Shown piece after piece: positions 46,801-58,708 of a stretch of DNA of 64,000 nt. The notes beneath the pieces are model-generated. The model was not told where the DNA came from, searched no databases, and saw nothing but the letters and a program-made list of their open reading frames with translations. Source of the stretch: Diplolepis rosae (Eukaryota; Arthropoda; Insecta; Hymenoptera; Diplolepididae); NCBI GenBank assembly GCA_030998225.1, contig JAPYXD010000700.1:1798001-1862000 (forward strand), in the 5' to 3' direction. Position 1 is the first letter of the stretch. Each line of letters starts with the position of its first letter. The translations under genes and the position numbers were made by a program.

Positions 46801-47005
46801 TTGTTTTTTAAAAGTTTTCTTTAATTATCTCAGGAAATGTAAAAGGTATCGAAAAACAAAATAAGTCAATGAATTCTGCATTAAAAAATCCATCGAAATT
46901 ATATATTTTTTTGTTTAAAATAATTTTTAGACCCTTTTATTATACGTTTTGTGATTTTTCGGAAAAATGTTTAACTCAAAAAGTCTCAAAAACCTGACGT
47001 TCTGG
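46801..47005. other. AT-rich spacer
   Basis: AT-rich, with no gene or repeat end recognised; it abuts the second LTR. Confidence 0.4.
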
Positions 47006-48648
47006 TGTTACGTCCCGGTAACAATGGATTTTTCAAATCGCCCCTGTGTAAGGGCAACACACCACACACCTATGCAAATGGACGAAGAATAATACTTTAT
47101 GTAATAGTAATCTGATGATAAATAATCATATGCACCGAGTATCTGTTCGAATAAGGTAAACCACGTGTCGAAGTGTCGATTTATCAGCATGGTTTCATTA
47201 ACATTAAACTAGTAATGTTAATATTTATAATTTTTGTCACCACTTTGGTTGTTGATTTAATATTGATTACCACCAATATTACTGTTTATTGATTGCCGAT
47301 TATGAATTACATATAATCAATAGAGAAAACATAGATTGGCTATCATTATAGTTCATATAATTATATAGTTATAGTTAAAGTTAAAGTTATAGTTCATAAA
47401 ATATGTTTAAATATATATTAAAAATTCCATCTGGTCTTAAATGACGTTAATTCTAAATCACAGGTTGATAGGGTCGATATAGTAGAGTTCGGTTATCATG
47501 GTGAATGATACACTCTTCTATATATCGGCATAATCGACTGAAATGATTTAGAAAAATTCGTATATAGTTCATGATATATCCGTGGCCAATTTGGCGTAAA
47601 TAGATTCTGTGATAAAAGTTTTGTGGAACCTCCGTAGCTCAGATGATAGAGCATTCGACCGGTAAACGAAAGGACCTGGGCTAGAAACCCAACGGAGTGG
47701 AAGCGTTCCTTTTTTCACAGAAAAAATTGTCATTAAGTTCCAATCAGTTGTACGGTCAACTTCATTCATTTCGGACCAGTAAATAAACATCGTGAGCAGG
47801 CCCCTTCGATAAACGTAAGTCTCATCGGTTCCATTGAACACAATTCTACCTTCGGTACTTGGTGAATAAAATCCTTGGTCCCTAAATGGTCATTGTAAAC
47901 TTTAACAAATATTTATTTACTGTCCAATAAATTATTTTATGTGCCTTCGGCGCGTAAACTCGATTTTACGCTACAGTTGAGAGTAGCGTAACTTTGTGTA
48001 TTACGATATAGAGCAATGTAATGTAAAAATTGAACTGCGCATGAGCCTATAACCATACAGCGGAGCATAATCTTCTTCTTTGTACAGCGTTGGCACCGTA
48101 CTGACAAAGTCTTGTACATTTGAACTGCGCATGCTCTATTACAATACGCTACTACTACAAAAGATCGAGAAAATCAAAATGGCCGGAACTACTCGCGAAA
48201 TATCAAGTGCAATGGACGAGAATCATGATGAATACTGGATTAGATTCGAGTGTACGCATAAAAACTCGTATACGCACCGAAGTCACATAAAATAGAATAT
48301 GTGCCAATGCACACAATTCGGGAAATTACGAGACTCGCTTAAAATGCTCGCAGGACTGATCGCGCCTCGGCCTCTTCTTGGCTTTGTCTCGGCTTCGATC
48401 TCCTGCGAGCATTGTCTGTCGTTGCGTAATAACCCTCATTATGCGCCTAGGCACATAATATACTAATATACATAAATTCACTGTTTTAATATCATTTTGC
48501 ACAGCTCAGGGCCTATAGACCTGACAAGTATAACGTATCCGCAAATAAAAATAAATTATCAGGCCTTACCAACCTGATATAATCAGCTAACTGTCTCTCT
48601 TACAACCGAAAATCCAAACTACCCTCGCCTTTTGCTCGGGACGTAACA
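47006..48648 (+). repeat. 5' LTR of element gypsy C (1.64 kb)
   Basis: Begins TGTTACGTCCCGG and ends CGGGACGTAACA. This 12-13-bp inverted terminus shares the TGTTACG/CGTAACA core of the errantivirus LTRs. The end is followed at 48656 by a tRNA-Leu primer site, fixing the orientation as +. Inside are a tRNA-like sequence (47629-47698) and several short frames of no known family. No partner LTR lies in the window; it would be beyond 64 kb. Confidence 0.8.
47629..47698 (+). pseudogene. tRNA-like sequence inside LTR
   Basis: A cloverleaf can be drawn: acceptor CCTCCGT/ACGGAGT (6 of 7 pairs), D-arm GCTC/GAGC (TAGCTCAGATGATAGAGC A box), and a weak anticodon stem (TTCGA..ACGAA) with loop CCGGTAA (GGT, threonine-like, no T33). 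The T-arm is TGGG/CCCA with loop CTAGAAAC, so the B box (GGTTCGAATCC norm) is damaged. It is probably a decayed tRNA or a tRNA-derived SINE remnant. Confidence 0.6.
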
Positions 48649-48655
48649 GCTGATG

Positions 48656-48674
48656 TGGTGGTAGCGGTGGGATT
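48656..48674 (+). promoter_or_regulatory. tRNA-Leu primer binding site of gypsy C
   Basis: TGGTGGTAGCGGTGGGATT starts seven bases after the LTR end at 48648. It differs from the errantivirus primer site by one base (T for C), fitting another tRNA-Leu isoacceptor or a mutated site. Confidence 0.8.
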
Positions 48675-50358
48675 GTCACTTTTGTTGTCACAACTAATAA
48701 TAATTTTAAAAATTATTTAACTAAAGCCATTTAAAATTAATTGTGCAATTTATTCCGAAAATACAAATTACTACACGAATGTCATGAGTGACGTGAATGA
48801 AATGTGAGTGATCGTCTTATATTTTAGAACTGTATGAAATGAGACGACGTCTTACGTTACTTGATTATGAATTTCATACAGTCATCAGTTATATTTTACA
48901 TTTCTATAATATATAACATGACAGACAGTATAATATGCAATGTACATACACAATATGAATTTACTCATATTCCGACAGAATTTAATATGCAGAATTTAGA
49001 GGATTTTAGTAATTTAGAATTAGAATAATTTTGTTTTGGAATCCTTGCAGTTTATAAACCTTTCAGATCATCCTGTTGAACGGAATTTCAACAATATCAG
49101 TGAATTCACTTATCCATAAATTTGCCATATTCATTACAGATCATTGCCATCTTAATAATTGTTCAATAAACTGAATTTCGAAAAACGGAATTTTATATTT
49201 AAAAGTAGACATTCATGTCATAATACTAACATCTTAAATGAATTTAAAAGAAATTAAAAGTCAAAAAGTTTCTTGTTAATAATTTGAATAAATAATTTAT
49301 ATGCATATTGGTAACAGATATTAAATCTTATAAATGATGATATTTAAAAATTAAATATGATATAATGTTTAAAGTTAAAAATTTAGTTTAAGGTAAAGTT
49401 GATTGATACGAAGAAGTATATTTTTCATTGATGGAATTTGATTTTAAAAAAATTCTGTGCAACGAAACAATTTTTGATCATAATTACTATTATGAAGTAT
49501 TTAGTGTATTAAAAAATACTATTTAAAGAATTTTTTACGATAAATCAAGATTAATATACTAAGAAAGCTGTACTTGCTTAATATAAAACGCTTTTTTGCA
49601 ATTAAGAATTCACTGTCAGAATGTTAATTTTTCAATTATGGATGAACATTAATTAAATCAATGATTGACTTTTAAATTTCACCTTGAACAAAGCATGATC
49701 GACAATTGATAAAAGTAATTTTAAAAAATTACTGTGTGAGGCAGATGGTCTAATTAACAATGAAAAGGATTACAAAAATATTGTAAACATTACCATTCAA
49801 AAACACGTTGGGTAAATCGTAAAAATAGGTGACAAGTGCCATTCATATAAAGTTTATAAGTTATTCATGTCACATAATTGCCTGGGAGTCATCATATTAT
49901 CTGGAAAGTGATCATATGTCACTTAACCAATACCGCATGGCTCCCTTTGAAGTGTGCACTGGATTGGAGATTGTGTCCAGAACAACCCGTTGGTTTCAAA
50001 ATTACGTTTCTGGCTGTATCTTTTCTTCAGCTCCATAAGCATGCTAGTAATTAGTGTTTTAGTACGATCAGGCATAGGTAAGGCCGTTTTAATGTCGAGT
50101 TCAGGTGATCAAGTAGAATAGGCGCTTGATTGATGCGTGTAAATATGTACTTCGCGATTTAAAATACTTTCGTGAATCTGTTACCGTTTCTCTTGATTCT
50201 TCTGAAACGTTTGTAGTCTTTTCTGAAACGGTAAATGACGTCGTGGGAATATTATCATTTAAGAGGGTCGATGATTTTACTATTTTTAGAGCCAAAGGGG
50301 CTTCACTTTCAGAATACGAAGTACTTCTTTTTCGTTTTCTGGATTCTTTTATAAATTA

Positions 50359-52870
50359 TCTCTAAAACATAACCTCAAAAAAATGTTGGAAATTTTTTAA
50401 ACATTTTTTTCCCCCTATTCTTATTTTAAAAGTTAAATTTTTTTTCTTACTAGTCTTACAAGTGCCTGTAACATATATTTGAATAATCAAAATCGGATCA
50501 GTAGTTTTGGAGGAAAATGGCTTTCTTGATTTTACTTACCCCTTCCATAACTCCTCCAAAAATGAAATTTCAAGGATATTCTTCGGAGAAAGTTTGTACC
50601 GCATGGATGTCCATCTATGGTGTTAATATGAACGTGATTCGTGCGGGGGCAACTTTTACATGCTTACCCCCCTAGGCCCTTTGAGTTCAAGTTTAAAAAG
50701 AAACAAAGACAGCACACGAGAGTATAAGTCCTTTTTAGATTCGCTGAACGGTCACCGTCGATTACGATCGACTGGTTAAGGCAAAATTCGATGGTGTCTT
50801 TCGAATATGCTATTGATTATGAAGCAAGACGCCAAAACTAACTTTCTTTCAACACCTTTCGCGGTATCAACAGCCGAGCTGTATTGACACTGTGACGTGG
50901 TATTTTGCCACGCACAAGGATTGTTTTAAAAAGTCTTTAATTTTGGAAACCTCGAGCAGAGAATCATGCCCGAGGCTGTCTGAGACAGTCAAAAGTCAGG
51001 GGTCGAGCGTAATGTGCTCGGCAGGCTCCTGACTTTGAATTACATTTTTGTTCTTTTCTTCTTGTTATGAATTTGAATGACGGGTTACCTGAAGGGAGAG
51101 GTTAGACTCCCGGGGAACCTATTCCTAATTGCCAGACTCAAGGTTCCAACCATGCACAACACTAAATTTTATCTTTAATTCTTATTATTTTATTTTCACA
51201 TTCACACGCGAGCACCACGAGGTCACCGCCCGATCGATGGCGATCAATATTCGCGTCACGGCCGAAGTTTCACTGCGAGCGATGGAGGAAATAACCGGAC
51301 ACAGCACCACGACACCTCAGCACACCAGGAAGAGGATCCTTGGTGCGTCAGGCGGATGTGAGTCCCGTCTGCTCAAGAAACTAACCTGAGCGACGAGGTT
51401 AATTCCGGTAATCGCCACGTAGCGGCGCTAAAGATCGGCGTACCTTCGCCATCTGTTGTTCGCGAATATGAACTAAGCGTAAATATCGGTAATGTCGGTA
51501 AGCTTTGTAAGCGCCACCGTCTTCCGGTTTCGCGAGCACGCCAGCGGATCTCGCCATATTTAATCACTCTCTGTTCAACGTTCCAAGTGGCAGGTGCCAG
51601 AACATATATCAAACACTCTTTGATCTCTTATAAAAGTACCCGAAATGGCGAGCCGAGGTTGCTGGCGAAGACGCCGCCGAATAACAGGTAGCCTTTGACC
51701 TCTTTCTGTTTATATTATGTTTTATATCCAAATTATTCAAGTAAAGTGAGCGGTAGAATTTTGGCTGGTGTGCGACGAAACACCTCGCCACTAAGATACC
51801 GAGGCGGCAGACTATGGGTCAGCCTCGTTAATTGAATGATTAAATTTAAATTCAGTGTTTCGCGAATATCGTTAATTGGATCTCGCGAGGTCATTTGTGG
51901 GCACGGAGTTTGCGCCCAAGAACAATCGAAATTTCATTGTCGAACTTACAAGTGTCCGTGATCGCGAGCAGAGACGCTACTTCTTACCCCGCGCTCTCCG
52001 CGGTATTTCTGTGGTCCCTGTAACTTCATTTAAAAATGTACAGGGTGACCCGCCTGAGTGTACCGGTTCATTAATAAATTAATAAGTTGTATTTAAATAT
52101 TAACTTTGGTTATTTGTAGGAAATAACCTGGCGCTCAACGAATTCTATGAGTAAAATTTAAGGTTAGTTTTCGGTATTGGTTTTGTGTTCGGGTTAGGTT
52201 GCCCGGGGTCAAATAGTCTACCCCGAATTTTGTACAGTTAGTGTAATTAATAAACCTCTCAAAATTTGACTGATGATTCGAACAATAATTCATGTTTATT
52301 CGAAATACAACCTAACCTAACCTCCTCGAATTTATAGAAATTACTTGATCTATCTTGAAAATTAAAATTAAGGTTATAACACATAGGAAAGGAATCCTAG
52401 TCCTGAAAAACGATTTCCTCCTGATGGACTATATTCTACGAACCCCGCGCAAGACCCAGATGAAAGGATCAGCAATTCCGATAGTCCAGCGATTGCAAGT
52501 AACTTTGACCAGCATTCACTAATTATAAAAAGTAAATATAAAATATAAAATTAATTAGTTGAGTTTGAAATTTTTGTCACTGCCTACATTATCGGAGGAT
52601 CACTAGTCGCGTATCAGATAGGATACGTTGCCGACAGGTGTCCTCGTAGACAATTTTAAACTCTTATATCGCAAATAATGCAAATAAATTCACATTTTTA
52701 AAGAATTTAAATTCCGATTTGCCAAACTCATAACCATTACCATTCTGATCATAGCCCCGATTATAGACCAGACTATAGACCCAGAAACGAGCATGAAAAT
52801 GAAGGAACGTCAAATAAGTTTAAAAACTCTCAGGCAACGTGAAAAGTCATGTATGTTAAAATAAACCAAT
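50359..52870. other. Palindrome loop, possible LTR-type sequence
   Basis: No gene recognised. At 50891 TGTGACGTGGTATTTTGCC opens a stretch of LTR-like composition, and TGGCGCTCAACG at about 52128 resembles a primer site. An LTR of a second retroelement inside the loop is possible, but its ends were not fixed. An 86-codon frame (51129-51389) has no known motif. Confidence 0.35.
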
Positions 52871-52876
52871 TTAATC

Positions 52877-53350
52877 AATATAAATGCATTTACAGAACAT
52901 GATAGTGCAAAAAAATGCAAAAGCAGACGCTTCAAAAATACCCCAAACAGTGACTTAATTTTACATTCTGAAGTTTCTCCAAACTCCATCATGGAAAATG
53001 TTTTAGGGAAATTCGGAAAAATAAATAAAGAAGTAGTAACAACCGGGGTAACTGAAGAAGAAGACACGATAAGAGGGTGAAAATTTATAAAAGAATCCAG
53101 AAAACGAAAAAGAAGTACTTCGTATTCTCAAAATGAAGCCCCTTTGGCTCTAAAGATAGTAAAATCATCGACCCTCTTAAATGATAATATTCCCACGACG
53201 TCATTTACCGTTTCTGAAAAGACTACAAACGTTTCAGAAGAATCGAGAGAAACGGTAACAGATTCACGAAAGTATTTTAAATCGCGAAGTACATATTTAC
53301 ACGCATCAATCAAGCGCCTATACTACTTGATCACCTGTACTCGACATTAA
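52877..53350 (+). pseudogene. Unknown Lys/Ser-rich frame, one in-frame stop
   Basis: One frame runs from about 52877 to 53350, broken only by a TGA at about 53078. It contains 'LHSEVSPNSIMENVLGKFGK', a basic 'RKRKRSTSYS' and 'SEKTTNVSEESRETVTDS'. It is low-complexity and hydrophilic, like a gag or a chromatin protein, but I do not recognise it. An inverted, truncated copy of the second half is at 50101-50365 (-). Confidence 0.4.
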
Positions 53351-54660
53351 AACGGCCTTACCTATGCCTGTTCGTACTAAAACACTAATTACTAGCATGC
53401 TTATGGAGCTGAAGAAAAGATACAGCCAGAAACGTAATTTTGAAACCAACGGGTTGTTCTGGACACAATCTCCAATCCAGTGCACACTTCAAAGGGAGCC
53501 ATGCGGTATTGGTTAAGTAACATATGATCACTTTCCAGATAATAAGATGACTCCCAGGCAATTATTTGACATGAATAACTTATAAACTTTATATGTATGG
53601 CACTTGTCACCTATTTTCACGATTTACCCAACGTGTTTTTGAAGGGTAATGTTTACAATATTTTTGTAATCCTTTTCATTGTTAATTAGACCATCTGCCT
53701 CACACAGTAATTTTTTTAAATTACTTTTATCAATTGTCGATCATACCTTGTTCAAGGTGAAATTTAAAAGTCAATCATTGATTTAATTAATGTTCATCCA
53801 TAATTGAAAAATTAACATTCTGCCAATGAATTCTTAATTCCAAAGAAGCGTTTTATATTAAGCAAGTACAGCTTTCTTAGTATCTTAATCTTGATTTAAC
53901 GTAAGAATTCTTTAAATAGTATTGTTTTAATACACTAAATACTTCATAATAGTAATTATGATAAAAAATTGTTTCGTTGCACAGAATTTTTAAAAAATCA
54001 AATTCCATCAATGAAAAATATACTTCTTCGTATCAATCAACTTTACCTTAAACTAAATTCCTAACTTTAAACATTATATCATATTTAATTTTTAAATATC
54101 ATCATTTATAAGATTTAATATCTGTTACCAATATGCATATAAATTATTTATTCAAATTATTAACAAGAAACTTTTTGACTTTTAATTTCTTTTAAATTCA
54201 TTTAGGATGTTAGTATTATGACATGAATGTCTACTTTTAAATATAAAATTCCGTTTTTCGAAATTCAGTTTATTGAACAATTATTAAGATGGCAATGATC
54301 TGTAATGAATATGGCAAATTTATGGATAAGTGAATTCACTGATATTGTTGAAATTCCGTTCAACAGGATGATCCGAAAGGTTTATAAACTGCAAGGATTC
54401 CGAAACAAAATTATTCTAATTCTAAATTACTAAAATCCTCTAAATTCTGCATATTAAATTCTGTCGGAATATGAGTAAATTCATATTGTGTATGTACATT
54501 GCATATTATACTGTCTGTCATGTTATATATTATAGAAATGTAAAATATAACTGATGACTGTATGAAATTCATAATCAAGTAACGTAAGACGTCGTCTTAT
54601 TTCATACAGTTCTAAAATATAAGAAGATCACTCACATTTCATTCACACCACTTATGATCA

Positions 54661-55367
54661 CATGGCATCACGATCAGATCAAAAAACATGTTCGCTCAAG
54701 CAAACCTCAAACATTCTAATATGGATAAATGAAGATCTGATGCCCAGTAAAGGATTTTAATTACAATTTTTCAGAAATTAAAAAGAAGGGTACGCATTTT
54801 TGAACATATTTCAGAAACGGACAATCCGAATTTGAATAATTTCCAGATAATTATTCTTTTTGAAAAAACAAACAAATCGACCTATTGTTTATAACAAAAA
54901 ATGAAAAAAGGTCCTGGATTACAGAGCATTCAAATTTCTGTGCATTTTTAGCACTTTTACCTGTTTTTTAAGAATATCCCAAAAACCGTTATAGGTATCG
55001 CTAATATAAGACAGTGTTTGCAAACTGTGTTAAATAACGCATCAAAATGTCCTGCGTTGATAGCGGAAAAAAACTCACTCTTAAAAAAATTGTTGAACAA
55101 TTTTTTATTAATATTTTTAATTGCAAATATCTATTGAACCAGGCATGATGGTATCAAACGGTAGCCATATTCATGTTCAGCATTGAAAAGTACTTCGGAA
55201 ATGATGTGTCGCATTCAGCAAGGACATAGGTCATTTTTATTGATCAGTGTAAACTTGCGTGGACGGATTATAGGGGAAAAGGAGCGTATGTAAATTCATC
55301 CGATTCCAAAGCGTCAACGTCGATCAGTGAAATTTTAGAAAACGAAATATTTTTAACTGCGAGAAAC
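54661..55367 (+). other. gypsy C leader before gag
   Basis: No coding signal until 'ATTTTAACTGCGAGAAAC' before the ATG at 55368. Presumed untranslated leader. Confidence 0.5.
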
Positions 55368-56145
55368 ATGTCCCGAACAAACTCTGCTCCTAGAAATAAT
55401 AATCCCAATAATCCTCTGCAACAAATCCTATCCACATTACAAAGACTCGATACCAGGCCCACTGCCTTAGAAAACGAAAGAGGTAGTATCGCTCAATCGG
55501 AATTGCAAGAAGATCATAGATTAACCGATGATGAAGATGAAGATCTCGCAGCGGAAATCGAATTTGATTTTGTGAAAACATTAAAAATAGTTTCCGAATT
55601 TAAAGGATCAGGCGTCGAAAACTTTATCCAATTAATTAAACAAGCAAAAAAAACTAAGAGAAACGAACACCGAATTTTACTGAACGGAATCATCGCCCAG
55701 AAATTAACTGATCGTGCAGCAGGATGCGTTCGCGTAGATGGAATCGAAACGTACGGAGAATTATTTGACAGATTGCGATTATTATTCGGAGACAGAGAAA
55801 CCTTACACTCGTCAAAAACAACGTGATTTAGCACTCGTGGGACGAAACGAAGGCGTAGAGAGCTTTATATCTAGATTCATGAAAATTTAAGATAAAATAA
55901 GACATTTTATTGATATTATAAATGCCCAACCAAGTGAAATAAACATACTTCACGAGATTGAAACGTAAAATTCGGTTAAAGCATTTTTACGAGGATTACA
56001 CGAAGAATACGAAATTAGAATCCAACCACAAAATCTTAAAACTCTAAACGAAGCTTCCAACATGGCGTCGAAAGTAGAAATCGGATTACGCGAAAGAAGA
56101 AGATATCAATCACCTAGAGATGACAATCTAAAATTAAAAACTCAA
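55368..56145 (+). pseudogene. gag: gypsy C gag, frame-shifted
   Basis: 152 open codons (55368-55826) start 'MSRTNSAPRNNNPNNPLQQI' and have 'FKGSGVENFIQLIKQAKK', 'RILLNGIIAQKLTDRAAG' and 'TYGELFDRLRLLFGDRET'. After a -1 shift near 55800 the capsid frame continues ('DLALVGRNEGVESFISRF', 'LHEEYEIRIQPQNLKTLNEA', 'IGLRERRRYQSP') with two stops. No zinc knuckle is seen. It is a different gag from the errantivirus at 40 kb. Confidence 0.85.
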
Positions 56146-56163
56146 TAAAGGGCATCCTCCAAG

Positions 56164-57490
56164 ATGGGGAGCCCGAAATTTTCAATCAACTCCCTCAACA
56201 AGCAGACCCCCAGAACAAGAATTTTGCAACCAGGAGAATTTAGACGAGGAACACCCGTCGACGGCGATGGACGGTCAATTCCAAAACCCAGACACAGATC
56301 AGTTCATTTAAAATTCTATACGTTAGAAAGCGGAAAATTTATGATAGATACAAGCGCAAATATGTCGATAATAAAAGAGTTCATGCTAAAAGAAAAATAT
56401 TTCAAAAGACATGAACCAATGCGGATTACTAATATCAATAACGAACCAGTTAAAGTAAAATATTCGGTTGATTTAAAAATTTACGAAAAATTATGCACAT
56501 TTCAAGTTGTGGATGACTACATGGGATTTCCTGGTTCAGGAATACTGGGAATGAATTTTTTATCAGAACTAGGATTGTTTGTCAACTTCATAGAAAGATT
56601 CGCGATGGTAACGCATTTAAAGAATGGGGAACCTTTTATTATCGAAAATCAAGGAAAAGTTGAAAATTATTTAGAACCAAAAAACGCAATAAAAGTAAAA
56701 CAATTCTTAGGACTTGTGGGATACTACAAAAAGTTTGAAAAAAACTTTTCAGCAATTGCTAAACCTCTAACTAGACTACTAAAAGAAAATGTACCTTTTG
56801 AATTTAAACAAACAGAAAAATTGGCTTTTGACAAATTAAAAAACTGTCTCATCATGACTCCTGTCTCAGTTTATCCAGATTGGAATGAAGATTTTATCCT
56901 AGCAACTGATTCATCGAATTACGCAATTGCAGGAATATTATCACAAGGTCCTAAAATTTGTGAAAACAAGCCCGTTTCTTACGCATCGCGAACGTTATAT
57001 AAAGTGGAGGTCAATTACTTAACAACGGGAAAAGAATTGCTTGCGATCGTATATATTTATTCGGAAGACCATTTAAAATGGTTACAGACCATAAACCATT
57101 AATACGGCTTATGGATCTGAAGGATCAAAATTCGAGACTTGTGCGGTGGAGAAATAAAAAAGAAGAATATCAGTACGAAATAATTTACAGGAAAGGAAAA
57201 CAATACACTTCAAAAAATTAAAAAACGATACGAATGGCGTAATGTGGCAAAAGATGTGGAAGAATATATTAAACATTGTGATACCTGGCAACGGAATAAC
57301 AATACACAGAAACGAATGTACCAATACACTTCGCCAGATATTCCTAGTAAACCAAATGAAAAAATGTCTATAGATCTTATGGGACCTTTCGAGACTACAA
57401 AGAAAGGAAACCGACACATCTTAGTAGTTCAGGATTACCTAGCGAGATTTTTGACTATCGAACCTACAGTACAGTCGGAAAGTATTAGAA
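56164..57490 (+). pseudogene. pol: gypsy C protease, RNase H and integrase N-half
   Basis: The 312-codon frame starts with a protease ('GKFMIDTSANMSIIKEF'; D-T-S replaces D-T-G). It then jumps from 'NYLEPKNAIKVKQFLGLVGY' straight to RNase H ('DFILATDSSNYAIAGILSQG', 'VSYASRTLYKVEVNYLTTGK', 'ELLAIV'), so RT palm and fingers are deleted in frame. After 57100 the frame is broken. The integrase start follows in another (57244-57498: 'VEEYIKHCDTWQRNNN', 'MSIDLMGPF' with the first catalytic Asp). It is cut by the Tc1 at 57472. The catalytic YxDD is absent. Confidence 0.88.
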
Positions 57491-58705
57491 CAAGATAAAA
57501 AAAGTTGTTTTTGTCAGTTTATCGTATCATTTATTAAAAAATTATTCACATATTTGTAGTAGTTTTGTACGTTCAACATAGTTTTATGATTTGAAGCCAT
57601 TTTTAATGCATTTTACTAAAATTTCCATCCTAATTTATAAGATAACAGCCTATGGCCGAAAATCGTGAAAAGTGTCCGAAACTGCCGCATTGGGTTTTCA
57701 GTTGTTTTTCGCACAAAAATCGATTCGGCTGCGGTTTAAAAGGTTACATGTCAATCATTCAAACAAAAAAAGATGGTATTATCGTGTCTGGTGCATTGAA
57801 GTGCCATAAAAATTGTAAGTCTGTTAATTTGACAGTCGTTGCGTTTATGCATAATTGTGCCCGCTTTTTTGTTGAAATAGCCTCACAATTGTATTTTTCC
57901 AGATCGAAAATGGTCAAGCAAAAGGAAATATCTGTCGAAAAACGGGCCCAAATCATTATTTTGCAAAAAACAGGCAAAAACTATCGAGAAATAGCCAAAA
58001 TATTGAAAATATCTTTGCGTTCATTTCATATGGCCATAAGAAGATATCGGGAAACTGGACAGAATACTAACAGAAAACGATTTGTTCGACCAAGAAAGAC
58101 AAATGGTGGTCGCTCAATAATGGCTTGGGGCTGTTTCAGCCTCGCTGGCCATGCGATACCATCCGGCATCAATTTAATTGGTCGTGGATTCATTTGTCAA
58201 CAAGATAACGATCCGAAACATACATCAAAACTTTGTACCTCTTATTTGGAGCGAAAAAAAGTCGCAGTGAGCTTAATATAATGTAATGGCCGCCTCAATC
58301 CCCCAATTTATATCCCATAGAGCTATTGTGGGAAGAATTGGACCGATGTGTGAGAGATATAAAGCCAAAAAGCCTTCCTGCTCTCTGAGATTGTTTGAAC
58401 GAACCGTGGAATAATATTCCACCTCAAACACTTCAAAAACTCATCGAAAGAATGTCAAAATTGTGCGCTGCAGTCATTTAAGCAAAGGTGGACATTTACA
58501 AGAAAATCGCTTGAAGTAACATATTCACTGTTTCCTTATAAATTTTGATGAAAATTTCAGTAAAATGCATCAAAAATGTCTTCGAATCACGAAGCTACAT
58601 TGAACGTACAAAACTACCGCGAATATGTGAATAATATTTCAATAAATAATACGATAAACTGACAAAAACAGTTTTTTTATCTTGCTCTAATACTTTCCGA
58701 CTGTA
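57470..58705 (+). mobile_element. Tc1-like element with ~180-bp inverted repeats
   Basis: Element 57472-58703, flanked by TA. Arms of about 180 bp (57472-57650 and 58525-58703) start CAGTCGGAAAGTATTAGA, ~85 % alike. Long arms are typical of the IR/DR type of Tc1 transposons. Confidence 0.9.
57652..58500 (+). pseudogene. Tc1-like transposase, degraded
   Basis: In the frame at 57652-58281, 'EISVEKRAQIIILQKTGKNY', 'REIAKILKISLRSFHMAIRR' is the paired HTH DNA-binding half. It then skips to 'SIMAWGCFSLAGHAIPSGIN' and 'FICQQDNDPKHTSKLCTSYL' (second catalytic D). The first catalytic D region is deleted. The third part appears in another frame to about 58500. An N-terminal extension has no clear match. 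Inactive. Confidence 0.85.
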
Positions 58706-58708
58706 CTG

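Larger units (their letters stand above)
48780..54660. repeat. Giant palindrome, arms ~1.58 kb
   Basis: 48780-50358 and 53087-54660 are inverted copies, ~97 % identical by eye in the inner 200 bp. The 69-codon frame at 49829-50038 (+) recurs at 53401-53610 (-). The loop (50359-53086) contains the features listed separately. The right arm's inner side continues an open frame from the loop (52880-53350), so that arm is probably the original and the left one the inverted duplicate. Confidence 0.93.

Noticed and set aside
50891..52130. BEL/Pao-type LTR in the palindrome loop
   Set aside because: A TGTGACG start and TGGCGC-type primer-like site are suggestive, but the end does not abut and no coding region of that group follows.
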